Assembly: GCA_017428285.1 (NCBI GenBank)
Contig: JAFRRE010000033.1
Location: forward strand, 1-28,297
Direction: 5' to 3'
Source: Bacteroidales bacterium
Lineage (GTDB): Bacteria; Bacteroidota; Bacteroidia; Bacteroidales; F082
Length of the DNA stretch: 28,297 bases
Part shown: piece after piece, positions 5,463-13,942 of the stretch
How positions within the stretch are numbered: position 1 is the first letter of the stretch
How the letters are laid out: every line of letters starts with the position of its first letter
Notes under the pieces: generated by a model
Databases searched by the model: none
The model's input: only the letters and a program-made list of their open reading frames with translations
What the model was told of the DNA's origin: nothing
Program-made: the position numbers and the translations under genes

Positions 5463-7682
5463 ATGAAGTTTAAATACCTATTAGTCAGCTTGTTCCTTGT
5501 TTTTGGAACGCTTTCGGCTACGGCCCAAGAGAAGAAGAATTTCGATTTGGAAGACCTTTACATGCGCCCCACGTTCTATGCCAAGAGCGTCAGAGGCATG
5601 AACTCGATGAAGGACGGAAAGACCTACGGCTCCTTCGAGAAAGGCCAACTCAACATTTACAACTACAAGACAGGAAAGCTTGAAAAGACCTTGTTCGGCA
5701 TCACAGACCTTACTATGCATCCAGACTCGCTGCCTATCGGCTTGCAGAACTATGAGTTGAGCGAGAATGAGGATAAGATGCTCTGCCTCACCGATATGGA
5801 AAGCATCTACCGTCACTCTTTCCACGCCAATTATTACGTCTACGACTTCGCCACCAAGACCTTGCAGCCCCTTTCGAAGAATGGCAAGCAGCGTCTCGCT
5901 ACTTTCTCGCCTGATGCCACCAAGGTGGCCTTTATGCGGGACAATAACTTGTTCATCAAGGATTTGAAAACGGGGGAGGAGAAGCAGTTCACCAAAGATG
6001 GCCTCTATAACCATATCATAAACGGTGCTCCCGACTGGGTCTACGAGGAAGAATTCAGCTTTTCGCAGGGCTTCTACTGGTCGCCTGACAGCAAGAAGAT
6101 TGCCTTCATGAAGTTTGACGAGAGCAATGTGCGCGAGTTCCAGATGGAGGAGTTCGAAGGTCTTTATCCCGACTGGTACAGCTTCAAGTATCCCAAGGCA
6201 GGCGAGGACAATTCCATCGTTGAAATCTATGTCTACGACCTCGAAAGCGGCAAGACGGTGAAGATGGACACGGGCAAGGAAACCGACATCTATCTGCCCC
6301 GCATCGCTTGGACGAAAGATGCCAATGTGTTGGCCATCCAACGCCTCAACCGCCATCAGAACCATCTTGAAATCTTGGCCGCCGATGCCACCACGGGTAA
6401 GAGCCGCGTGTTTTACGACGAGACCAACAAATATTACATCGATATCACTGATGACTGGCATTTCCTTGAGGATGGCAAGCGTTTCCTCATGACCTCGGAG
6501 AGAAGTGGCTACAACCACATCTACCTTTGCAACCTTGACGGCACGCAGGCGAAGCAACTCACCAACGGTCCTTGGGATGTGACAAAGGTCTACGGATTCG
6601 ATGGCAAGGAAGTGTATTTCCAAGCCGCCAAGAATACCCCTGTCGACCGTCAAATCTATGCAGTCAACCTGAAAGGCAAGATGCGTGAGGTGATTGGTCG
6701 CGAAGGCACCAACCAAGCCACTTTCAGCAACGACTTCAGCTACCTTATTAATATAAACAGCACCATCAGCCAGCCGCGCCAATTCGAACTTTACACCAAT
6801 AAAGGTAAACTGGTGCGTGTGCTTGAGGACAACCATGAATTTGCCGAGAAGCTGAAGACCTTTAACCTTGGTGAAAAGAAACTCATGAAGATCAGTGACC
6901 CTGCTTTCACTTTGCCTGATGGTACCCAAGTCGATGTGGACGCTTGGCAAATCCTGCCTCCCGACTTTGATCCTTCAAAGATATACCCTGTGTTGATTTA
7001 TGTGTATGGCGGTCCTGGTCATCAGACGGTCAACAATTCATGGGCCGACAGCGATTATTGGTGGATGCAGTTGCTGGCGCAACACGGCATCATCAGCGTG
7101 TCCATCAACAATCGTGGCAGCGGTGCTCAGGGTGAGGTCTTCAAGAAGATGACTTACCTGCAATTGGGTAAATATGAGACCGAGGATATGATTACCCTCG
7201 CCAAGTACATGGCCAAACAACCCTATGTGGATGCAGAGCGTATCGGTATCTACGGCTGGAGCTATGGTGGCTTCATGGCGGCCAACGGCATCACCAAGGG
7301 CGCTGATGTCATCAGCACGGCTGTGTCGGTGGCTCCCGTGACCAACTGGCGCTATTACGATAATGTCTACACCGAGCGCTTCATGCGCACTCCGCAGGAG
7401 AACCCCGACGGCTACGACCTCAACTCACCCGTCCACAATACGGCGATGATCAAGGGCAATTACCTGCTTTGCCACGGCAGCGGTGACGACAACGTCCACT
7501 ATCAAAACGCCATGGAGCTCATCAAGGCCATGATTTCGAACGGAAAGCAGTTCGACCTGATGATCTATCCCAACAAGAACCACGGCATTTATGGTGGCTA
7601 CGAATACGGCGACGGTGAGTGCCGGATGCATCTCTTCAACAAGATTGACAACTTCTTGTTTGAGCATTTACTGGGTGAGTAA
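5463..7682 (+). CDS. dpp4: Dipeptidyl peptidase IV (S9B serine peptidase)
   Basis: This 739-residue exported enzyme removes X-Pro or X-Ala dipeptides from peptide N-termini. A signal peptide (MKFKYLLVSLFLVFGTLSATAQ) starts it. The N-terminal beta-propeller (about residues 80-480) contains DWVYEEEF with Glu196 and Glu197, the pair that binds the free N-terminus of the substrate in DPP IV. The C-terminal alpha/beta hydrolase domain has the full triad: Ser600 in GWSYGG, Asp675 in HGSGDDNVH, His707 in NKNHGIYGG. The length is normal. Start 5463 is chosen because the signal peptide begins there and the promoter -7 box ends at 5442. Periplasmic or surface DPP IV is characteristic of peptide-using Bacteroidales such as Porphyromonas; here it lies near another exported peptidase. 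Confidence 0.95.
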   Translation: MKFKYLLVSLFLVFGTLSATAQEKKNFDLEDLYMRPTFYAKSVRGMNSMKDGKTYGSFEKGQLNIYNYKTGKLEKTLFGITDLTMHPDSLPIGLQNYELSENEDKMLCLTDMESIYRHSFHANYYVYDFATKTLQPLSKNGKQRLATFSPDATKVAFMRDNNLFIKDLKTGEEKQFTKDGLYNHIINGAPDWVYEEEFSFSQGFYWSPDSKKIAFMKFDESNVREFQMEEFEGLYPDWYSFKYPKAGEDNSIVEIYVYDLESGKTVKMDTGKETDIYLPRIAWTKDANVLAIQRLNRHQNHLEILAADATTGKSRVFYDETNKYYIDITDDWHFLEDGKRFLMTSERSGYNHIYLCNLDGTQAKQLTNGPWDVTKVYGFDGKEVYFQAAKNTPVDRQIYAVNLKGKMREVIGREGTNQATFSNDFSYLININSTISQPRQFELYTNKGKLVRVLEDNHEFAEKLKTFNLGEKKLMKISDPAFTLPDGTQVDVDAWQILPPDFDPSKIYPVLIYVYGGPGHQTVNNSWADSDYWWMQLLAQHGIISVSINNRGSGAQGEVFKKMTYLQLGKYETEDMITLAKYMAKQPYVDAERIGIYGWSYGGFMAANGITKGADVISTAVSVAPVTNWRYYDNVYTERFMRTPQENPDGYDLNSPVHNTAMIKGNYLLCHGSGDDNVHYQNAMELIKAMISNGKQFDLMIYPNKNHGIYGGYEYGDGECRMHLFNKIDNFLFEHLLGE

Positions 7683-7704
7683 AACCTCGTAAGAAGGACA
7701 ACAA

Positions 7705-7740
7705 AAAAGCGAGCGGTAAATGTCGCTCGCTTTTCGTTTT
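7705..7740. terminator. Bidirectional terminator between dpp4 and the outer-membrane protein gene
   Basis: AAAAGCGAGCG (7705-7715) pairs perfectly with CGCTCGCTTTT (7724-7734) around an 8-base loop, and T-rich sequence follows on both strands. It lies between convergent genes whose stops are at 7682 and 7757. Confidence 0.85.
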
Positions 7741-7756
7741 ATTTGAAAACTTCAAA

Positions 7757-8365
7757 TTATAAGGTGTAGCCAAGGCCAACAAAGAAACCATTGGCCTTTA
7801 AGGTAATGTTGTCGCTTGAATTGAGGTCAAGCAGGCCGAGACGATAGCCGCCAAACAGGTTGAATTGGCTGAACTTTACATCGGCACCAAACACAGCGTA
7901 GAGGTTGAAACGGTTCAATCTGCTGTTGTCGCCATACCAATTGGATGTAGTAGTATTGTTGCCAATTGTTGTTTTGGTATTGCCTACAAGAGCTAAGCTC
8001 ACCATGGGACCAACGAAGGGTGTGATTGCAAGGTCGCGGTTGATACTGAAGTCATAGTTGAGCAGGATCGGAACATCGATAAGGGCTTGGGTGCTCTTAC
8101 CCGTTCCAAATCCAAAAAAGGCGTCTCCACTCTTGGTGTTCATACGGAATTGGGCGCCAGCGGCAACATCAAAGCCTTTAGAAAGGCCAAAGTTCTTGGT
8201 GAATCCGATGAAGAAACCTTGATATTCGCTAGTGGAAGTATTGTTACCCACGGTTTGAGAGAACTTTTCAGGAGCATAACCTGCATAAATTGTTGACTGT
8301 GCCTGCACTTTTCCGGCAACGAACATTGCGGCGATGAGCGCCACGATAGCTAATGCTTTTTTCAT
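7757..8365 (-). CDS. Small outer-membrane beta-barrel protein
   Basis: This 202-residue protein has a signal peptide (MKKALAIVALIAAMFVAGKVQAQ) followed by alternating hydrophobic and polar strands with aromatic residues, as in eight-stranded porin-like barrels (OmpA/OmpX-like, 'outer membrane protein beta-barrel domain'). Strand-like pieces include GFFIGFTKNFG, FDVAAGAQFRM, VPILLNYDFSI, ITPFVGPMVSLAL, FNLYAVFGADV, FNLFGGYRLGL and GFFVGLGYTL. The chain ends in Leu rather than the usual terminal Phe. Loops are rich in Asn and Thr. The exact function is not recognisable; such proteins are usually structural or adhesin-like. No clear promoter was seen in the 98 bases upstream, so co-transcription with the upstream CDF-barrel frame is possible. 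Confidence 0.8.
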   Translation of the reverse strand: MKKALAIVALIAAMFVAGKVQAQSTIYAGYAPEKFSQTVGNNTSTSEYQGFFIGFTKNFGLSKGFDVAAGAQFRMNTKSGDAFFGFGTGKSTQALIDVPILLNYDFSINRDLAITPFVGPMVSLALVGNTKTTIGNNTTTSNWYGDNSRLNRFNLYAVFGADVKFSQFNLFGGYRLGLLDLNSSDNITLKANGFFVGLGYTL

Positions 8366-8463
8366 TTTGAATTGGTTTTAGTTGTTGATTATTTTGGGTT
8401 GTTGAAATTTGTCATTATTATGTTGTTTATAACTTGAAAAATCATCTGTTATTGTGAAGTTGT

Positions 8464-11400
8464 TCACCAAATTTTATAGATCAACTCAACGCTGACATAA
8501 CGGCTGTTGGCCTTGTTCGATTTGTAGGAGATGTAATAGGGATTGTAGGTATAGTTGTCTTCTTTGTTCCAGTTGAAGATGTCGAAAGCGTTAAGGAGGA
8601 AGGAGAGCCGATTTCCGAAGAAGTCGGCGCGAAGGCCAAAGTCGATGCCGTAGGCGGTTTGTTTGGTGGCAAAGAGCGTTTGCGTGGGTGAATTGTAATA
8701 GGCTGTGGCATGAAGTTCAAGTTTGTCCCACAGCTTGACCCATGTGCTGAGACGCAAGTTGTAGGCCCACATATTACTGAGAATCAGACTGTCCAAGGTT
8801 TTGTTGTAGTAGGTCTCGATGTGCGAATCATAGATGTTGGCTTCCAATCTGACGTTGAAGGTGGCATTAGGCCGATAGGTGATGTTGAATTCTCCGCCTG
8901 TTTCGTAGTATTTGTTAAGGTTGACGGGCATGCTGAAGGGTACCACGCGGTCCCAAAGCGAGTCATAGGCCACGTCGCTCACCATGTTGATGGCGTTGAT
9001 GGAGTTGTTGAAATAGCCTTTCACACTTATCGAACCCAGTTGATCGGCATATTTGGCCCACGACAGTTCGAAAACATCTATCAGTGTGGGCTTCAGTGAG
9101 GGATTGCCCACCGAGAACGATTCTTCGTCATACATTTTCTTTCTGGTGAAATAGCGTACCCAAGGATAATAAGTCTTGCGGGTGTAGCTGAAACTGAAGT
9201 TGTGCATTGACGGTGTTCGGTAGCTGATGTGCAATGAAGGTCTCCAGTAGGCATGCCGCAAAAGGGTATCGTATGCAGGGGTGTCAAGGTAGTGTGACTT
9301 GATCCAAGCGTTTTCCCAACTGATGCCAGGCTTGATGGTGATGGAGTTCCCGATATGATGCAATACCATTAACGTGGCAGCCGCTTTGTTGGTGCTGAAA
9401 CGGCGGTTTTCGGAGCGGTTCCAGTCGGTGACGTAGCCATCCGCTCCTAAGGTGTCGTATATGCCGATGTTGTTGTCAGGCTTCATGTAGTCAGTGAGGC
9501 TCAGGTAGATTTCTCCGAAATGCGGGGCCTTTCCTTCCGTTTTTGGAAAACGATAGGGGTGAGTGTATTCCACTTTGGCATCGTAGCCTATGTCTGTGAA
9601 GTCGTTGGTGCTGATGATATCGCGGTTGAGGTGGGGCTGGTTCTTGAAGGTACGCTGTTCTTTTGCGATGCCATTGCCGAAATCGTATTCAGAGTTCATG
9701 AAAACACCTAAGGATTGTCCAGGTTGGTCGAAACGATGCTGCCAGCCGATACCTGTGGCACCAACGGAGTAGTTTTGGCGGTTTTCGTTGTGGATGGCAT
9801 AGTCGTATTCACCAATGTCGTTGATGTATTCTTTGCGATAGGTGTTGGAGAATGAAGAAGCCTTGCTTATGCTTGGGGTGATGCCGAAGTAGACTGTGAA
9901 ATCGTTTTGACGATTGGGGCGGTATTCGGCTTTGAGGAATGTTTCGACCTCATAATTGAAAGAAGTGTCGTTTCTGGAATAGCGTGTGATGCTGGTCGTG
10001 TCGAGTCCTCCGGGCAAACCGCTCTCTAAATGGTCCACAAAGGAGTAGCTGTAGCCATGAGAATGCTCTTTGACACCTGAATAGCCGCCTTTCAGATTGG
10101 CGTTGAACGACCATTTTTTGTTGCTCCAAATGTAGGACAGCCAAGGCGAAACATTGGGACGGGTGTTGGATTGCAGGCCGATGCTGAGATGCTGTTCAGA
10201 ACTGTCGCCAGTATCTGTGATGATGTTGATGACGCCTGTGTCGGAAGCTGAAGTGTATTGTGCCGAGGGATTGGTCATCACTTCGATGCGTTCGATGGAG
10301 ACGGCCTTCACTTGTTGAAGGTAGTTTTTCTGGCTTTCTTCATCGAAATGTGAAGGTCGCCCGTTGATGAATAGCTCTACATTGTCCACACCACGCAAGG
10401 TGATGTTGCCTTCGGTGTCGACTTTAACGCCCGGAACATTTTGCAGGGCATCTGAGATGGTGCCTTGTCTTGCCTTTGGGTCGCGGCTGATGTGGTAGAT
10501 GGTGGTCTCGCCTTCGTTGACAAAGATGGGACCAAGTGAAAGGCTGTCAACCGTTTGGGCTTGTGCGCCAAAGGAAAGGGCAAGGAAAAGCAGGACTAAA
10601 ATGCTTTTCAATGTGGCCTTATTTGAAGGCTTCTCTTTTGGCTCCACATGGACAGCCACATGCGTTTCTTCTCCGTAATGTTGACGGAGCAGGTCTTCCA
10701 CTTCTGAGGCTTTGTCGTGGGCTTCCTTGAGGCTGATGTCGCCGTCCATCAGGATGTGTAATTCGATGGCATAGTGGTTGCCGATGCGTCGGGTGCGTAG
10801 GTCGTGGGGCTCAGCAATACCGGGCACTTCAGCGACCAGTTTTAGGATTTCATTTTCCACTTCATCGGGCAGTGACTGCTCCATCAGGTCACCGATGCCG
10901 TTCTTGAGCAGGTCGAAGGCCACCTTGACGATGAAGGCACCCACAGCCACCGAAGCAACGGGGTCGAGGATGGTCCAACGCTCACCAAGGAAAATGGCAC
11001 CACCAATGCCCACGGCTGTACCTATTGATGACAGCGCGTCGCTGCGATGATGCCACGCATTGGCTTCCAAAGCCTTTGAGTTCAACTTTTTCGCTTTGAC
11101 GATGGAATAGCGGTAAACGGCCTCTTTCAGAACAATTGACACAATGGCAGCCCAGAAAGCCAGCATTCCAGGTGCTTCGAGCGCCTCGCCGTTGGCCCAG
11201 GCGGCAATCTTGATGGCACCTTTCACAATGATGCTGATGGCGACTGCCATCAAGGCAATGCCGATGATGGTGAGCGCCAGAGTTTCGTATTTGCCGTGCC
11301 CATAGTCGTGCGACTTGTCCTGCGGCTTGTTGCTGATCTTGACAAAGACCAGCACGATGATGTCCGTCACGAAATCGGAAAGCGAGTGGATGGCGTCGGC

Positions 11401-11523
11401 AATCATGGCAGAGCTGTGCCCTAATATGCCCGCGATGAACTTGAACAGCAGTAGGATCACGTTCACGGCTCCGCCGACAAGGGTGGTTTTGTAAATTTCC
11501 CGTTCTCTATTCTCGCTTTTCAT
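8464..11523 (-). CDS. Cation diffusion facilitator joined in frame to a TonB-dependent-receptor-like outer-membrane barrel
   Basis: One open frame of 1019 codons encodes two proteins of different membranes. Residues 1-303 are a complete cation diffusion facilitator (inner-membrane Zn2+/Fe2+/proton antiporter). It has several membrane helices, metal-site pairs His46/Asp50 (HSLSD) and His158/Asp162 (HHRSD), and a cytosolic C-terminal domain ending HVAVHVEPKE at the usual family length. From residue 305 a new signal peptide (LKSILVLLFLALSFGAQAQ) begins, followed by a plug (about 324-434, ending GVINIIT) and a long barrel of the OMP_b-brl_3 kind ending YKIW. A single chain could not sit normally in both membranes. 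The second part probably has its own TTG start at 10611, preceded by TAAGG, or a one-base frameshift has removed the stop between two genes. ATG 11523 is chosen because a -7 box (11542-11549) lies upstream of it. Confidence 0.8.
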   Translation of the reverse strand: MKSENREREIYKTTLVGGAVNVILLLFKFIAGILGHSSAMIADAIHSLSDFVTDIIVLVFVKISNKPQDKSHDYGHGKYETLALTIIGIALMAVAISIIVKGAIKIAAWANGEALEAPGMLAFWAAIVSIVLKEAVYRYSIVKAKKLNSKALEANAWHHRSDALSSIGTAVGIGGAIFLGERWTILDPVASVAVGAFIVKVAFDLLKNGIGDLMEQSLPDEVENEILKLVAEVPGIAEPHDLRTRRIGNHYAIELHILMDGDISLKEAHDKASEVEDLLRQHYGEETHVAVHVEPKEKPSNKATLKSILVLLFLALSFGAQAQTVDSLSLGPIFVNEGETTIYHISRDPKARQGTISDALQNVPGVKVDTEGNITLRGVDNVELFINGRPSHFDEESQKNYLQQVKAVSIERIEVMTNPSAQYTSASDTGVINIITDTGDSSEQHLSIGLQSNTRPNVSPWLSYIWSNKKWSFNANLKGGYSGVKEHSHGYSYSFVDHLESGLPGGLDTTSITRYSRNDTSFNYEVETFLKAEYRPNRQNDFTVYFGITPSISKASSFSNTYRKEYINDIGEYDYAIHNENRQNYSVGATGIGWQHRFDQPGQSLGVFMNSEYDFGNGIAKEQRTFKNQPHLNRDIISTNDFTDIGYDAKVEYTHPYRFPKTEGKAPHFGEIYLSLTDYMKPDNNIGIYDTLGADGYVTDWNRSENRRFSTNKAAATLMVLHHIGNSITIKPGISWENAWIKSHYLDTPAYDTLLRHAYWRPSLHISYRTPSMHNFSFSYTRKTYYPWVRYFTRKKMYDEESFSVGNPSLKPTLIDVFELSWAKYADQLGSISVKGYFNNSINAINMVSDVAYDSLWDRVVPFSMPVNLNKYYETGGEFNITYRPNATFNVRLEANIYDSHIETYYNKTLDSLILSNMWAYNLRLSTWVKLWDKLELHATAYYNSPTQTLFATKQTAYGIDFGLRADFFGNRLSFLLNAFDIFNWNKEDNYTYNPYYISYKSNKANSRYVSVELIYKIW

Positions 11524-11541
11524 AGGAATAGAATCTTGGTG

Positions 11542-11549
11542 CAAAGATA
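11542..11549 (-). promoter_or_regulatory. -7 box for the CDF-barrel gene
   Basis: The minus strand reads TATCTTTG, matching TAnnTTTG, 18 bases before ATG 11523. It lies inside the longer open frame that extends to 11592, which argues against that start. The -33 region is weak. Confidence 0.55.
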
Positions 11550-11580
11550 GAGGTTTTGCGAAAACGTTGTAACGAGAGGG

Positions 11581-11609
11581 TTGCGGCAACAATAAAAATG
11601 CTATCTTTG
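11581..11609 (+). promoter_or_regulatory. Promoter of the small HTH gene and sanA
   Basis: TTG (11581-11583), 18 bases, then TATCTTTG (11602-11609). It is divergent from the CDF promoter, whose -7 box has the same eight bases. The first ATG is at 11641. Confidence 0.65.
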
Positions 11610-11640
11610 CCGTCTATTCTTAACCTTAAATATTCGAAAA

Positions 11641-11820
11641 ATGGAAGCAAAAGAACAAGTGCTGCAAGCCATGCGTGAGGCTGGCGCTCCCGTGAATGCC
11701 GGCAAAGTGGCCGAAATGACAGGCCTTGACCGTAAAGTGGTCGACAAGGCTTTTGATGCCTTGAAGAAGGAAGGCGCCATTGTGTCGCCCGTCCGCTGCA
11801 AGTGGGAGCCTGCGAAATAA
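11641..11820 (+). CDS. Small winged-helix-like DNA-binding protein (59 aa)
   Basis: This short gene encodes MEAKEQVLQAMREAGAPVNA, continuing GKVAEMTGLDRKVVDKAFDA and ending IVSPVRCKWEPAK. The pattern is helix, then 'A-G-K-V-A-E-M-T-G-L-D-R-K-V-V-D-K-A-F' as a helix-turn-helix, then a short beta wing containing VSPVRCKW. This resembles the compact winged-helix domains annotated as small transcriptional regulators in Bacteroidales. It follows a good promoter by about 30 bases and precedes sanA by only 10 bases, so the two are co-transcribed. Lysine-rich ends and lack of any other domain suggest a DNA-binding or regulatory accessory role; the target is unknown. It is a real gene by promoter, codon use and coupling. 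Confidence 0.8.
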   Translation: MEAKEQVLQAMREAGAPVNAGKVAEMTGLDRKVVDKAFDALKKEGAIVSPVRCKWEPAK

Positions 11821-11830
11821 ACACTCAAAA

Positions 11831-12511
11831 ATGAAAGCAAAGCGTCGTTGGGGCAGAATCATTTTCGTAGCCCTTTTTTTGGTATTGGCTATCGGTGGTG
11901 GCACGATAGGTATCTGTAATGGTTTGGTGAAACAACAGGCAAAGGGCAGGGTGTATTCTGAGGTAAGCGAGGTGCCATACCGTAAGGTTGGGTTGGTTTT
12001 AGGAACCATTCCTCTTGTGAATGGCCGCCCGAATAGATATTACCAATATCGTATGGATGCTGCGGCAGAACTCTATTTTGCTCACAAAGTATCCTATTTA
12101 CTGCTCAGCGGCGACAACCACATAAGCCATTACAACGAACCCGAGTCGATGCGTCAGTCGCTCGTTGAGAGAGGTGTGCCCGATTCGGTCATCTATCTTG
12201 ACTGTGCGGGATTCCGAACATTTGATTCCATGGTGCGGGCCAAGAAGGTCTTTGCCCAGGACTCTGTGACGGTGGTCTCGCAGCAATGGCACAACGAGCG
12301 TGCCATTTACATCGCCAAGCATTGTGATCTTGATGCCATCGCTTTTTGTGCACAGGACTACACTGCGGGCAGAAAAATATATCTGAAGAACCACCTCCGC
12401 GAGGCCTTGGCCAAGGTGAAGGTGGTCCTTGATTTGTTGGTCAACAAACAGCCGCATTTCTTGGGCAAGATTGAGCCTATACCGAGTGCTCAGCCTTGCC
12501 GCTGTCCTTAG
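11831..12511 (+). CDS. sanA: SanA/YdcF-family envelope protein (DUF218)
   Basis: This 226-residue protein matches E. coli SanA, a membrane-anchored DUF218 protein linked to envelope barrier function and vancomycin exclusion at high temperature. Residues 5-30 form one membrane helix (signal anchor), and the rest should face the periplasm. Segments shared with SanA include PYRKVGLVLGT, NRYYQYRMDAAAELYFAHKV, YLLLSGDN, YNEPESMRQSL, DCAGFRTFDSMVRAKKVF and PHFLGKIEPIP. ATG 11831 is chosen because it directly precedes the basic residues and the membrane helix; an in-frame start at 11780 would overlap the upstream small gene. It converges with the aldo/keto reductase gene, with only 4 bases between the two stop codons. 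Confidence 0.92.
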   Translation: MKAKRRWGRIIFVALFLVLAIGGGTIGICNGLVKQQAKGRVYSEVSEVPYRKVGLVLGTIPLVNGRPNRYYQYRMDAAAELYFAHKVSYLLLSGDNHISHYNEPESMRQSLVERGVPDSVIYLDCAGFRTFDSMVRAKKVFAQDSVTVVSQQWHNERAIYIAKHCDLDAIAFCAQDYTAGRKIYLKNHLREALAKVKVVLDLLVNKQPHFLGKIEPIPSAQPCRCP

Positions 12512-12515
12512 GTTG

Positions 12516-13913
12516 TCACATCTGTTTAAGTTGCTCCACAAATTCATCGATGCGGTGCATTTCCGCGGGGATGTCGATCTCTTGTGGGCAGTGCTCAGTG
12601 CATTGGTTGCAGCCGATGCAATGGCTGGCTTGCCGCAATCCAGGAATGTTGCGGTCGTAGCCGATAAGGAAACGTTTCCTTGCTTCCCAATATGCTTTTG
12701 CCTCGCGATTGCCGGTGGGCATATTGCCATGGATGATGCTCTCGTTGTAGTAGGCAAACACAGCCGGAATGTTCAATCCGTAAGGGCAGGGCATGCAGTA
12801 GTTACAGGCGGTGCACGGCACGGTTTTCAGTTTGATGAACAGTTCGGCTACCTGCATCAAGAACTCGTCTTCTTCGGGTGTGATGGGTCGCAAGGGTGAA
12901 TAGGTTTCCACGTTTTGCACCAGGTGTTCCATGTAAGTCATGCCGCTCAGCACGGTGAGGATGCCTTCAGGCGTGCCGGCAAAGCGGAAGGCCCAGCGTG
13001 CGACTGGCGTCTCGGGCTCACGTTCTTTCATTTGCTTCACGATGTGGTCGGGCTGTTTTGCAAGACCTCCTCCGAGCAACGGTTCCATAATCACTACAGG
13101 GATACCACGACGGTGCAGTTCTTCGTAAAGGTATGATGAGTTGACGCCTTCGCCTTCTATCTCACCGAAGCTCCAGTCCACATAGTTCAGCTGGATTTGT
13201 ACGAAGTCCCAATGATAGCGGCCTTCATCGTGCCATTGCATCATGGTGTCGAACAGCTTCGGGTCACCGTGGAACGAAAAGCCGAGGTTGCGGATGCGGC
13301 CAGCCTTTTTCTGTTCCACGAGCCAGTCGAGGATACCATTGTCCATGAAGCGGGCGTTGAACATCTCCATGCTGGTCATTTCTTTGTTTGAACCACCGAT
13401 GCTGTGCATGAGCAGATAGTCGATGTAGTCGGTCTGTAGTTGCTTGAGTGAGTTCTCGAACATGGCTTTCGAAGCTTCTTCACCCCATGTCGATTGGCTG
13501 AAATTGGAGAGTTTGGTGGCGATGTAATAGCTGTTGCGCGGGTGCCGAGACAGAGCGATGCCTGTGGCAGTCTCGGAATAGCCTCGTGTATAAACAGGGG
13601 CGGTGTCGAAGTAGTTGACACCGTGTGCCAACGCGTAGTCCACTTCCTCATTGACCATTTCCTGGTCGACACGGGCGTTGGGGTCTTTTCGCATATCTGC
13701 GCCGTTTTCGATGGGCAGACGCATCATGCCGTAGCCCAAAAGCGACACCTTGTCGCCTGTGTTGGAATTGGTGCGATAGGTCATTTCGCCTTGGCCGTCA
13801 ATGACATTTTTTGGGATGATGGGTGATTCATCGTTGTTTTTGCAGGCGGACAGCACCACCGAGGTCGCTACTGCCGCGCCGCCCATATGTTTTAGGAATT
13901 CTCTTCTATCCAT
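12516..13913 (-). CDS. Tat-exported aldo/keto reductase-like lipoprotein with two C-terminal 4Fe-4S clusters
   Basis: This 465-residue protein starts with a twin-arginine signal, MDRREFLKHMGG, whose hydrophobic part ends in a lipobox (LSAC, Cys24). It should therefore leave the cytoplasm folded, through Tat, and be lipid-anchored. The body is an aldo/keto reductase barrel with the catalytic tetrad in place: Asp103 and Tyr108 (YFDTAPVY), Lys134 (IATK), His170 (LLMHS). The C-terminus carries ferredoxin-like cysteines: CTACNYCMPCPYG near 368-380, and CIGCNQCTEHCP at 432-443. The family ('aldo/keto reductase with 4Fe-4S domain') is common in anaerobes, with unknown substrate. NAD(P)H is normally absent from the periplasm, so electrons may instead come through the neighbouring polyferredoxin. 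It is last in the tatA-tatC-polyferredoxin order. Confidence 0.9.
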   Translation of the reverse strand: MDRREFLKHMGGAAVATSVVLSACKNNDESPIIPKNVIDGQGEMTYRTNSNTGDKVSLLGYGMMRLPIENGADMRKDPNARVDQEMVNEEVDYALAHGVNYFDTAPVYTRGYSETATGIALSRHPRNSYYIATKLSNFSQSTWGEEASKAMFENSLKQLQTDYIDYLLMHSIGGSNKEMTSMEMFNARFMDNGILDWLVEQKKAGRIRNLGFSFHGDPKLFDTMMQWHDEGRYHWDFVQIQLNYVDWSFGEIEGEGVNSSYLYEELHRRGIPVVIMEPLLGGGLAKQPDHIVKQMKEREPETPVARWAFRFAGTPEGILTVLSGMTYMEHLVQNVETYSPLRPITPEEDEFLMQVAELFIKLKTVPCTACNYCMPCPYGLNIPAVFAYYNESIIHGNMPTGNREAKAYWEARKRFLIGYDRNIPGLRQASHCIGCNQCTEHCPQEIDIPAEMHRIDEFVEQLKQM

Positions 13914-13942
13914 GATTGTTGATTTTAAGATTTTATATGTTG

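Noticed and set aside
5481..6950. A 489-codon open frame antisense to dpp4, and similar long antisense frames inside rpoB (24043-24918, 26275-27144)
   Set aside because: They mirror genes with strong family motifs, have low-complexity Val/Leu/His-rich translations typical of complement frames, and lack promoter or start context.
11524..11592. A longer N-terminus for the CDF-barrel frame starting at 11592
   Set aside because: The -7 box at 11542-11549 lies inside it, and the extra residues precede the normal CDF start without similarity to the family.
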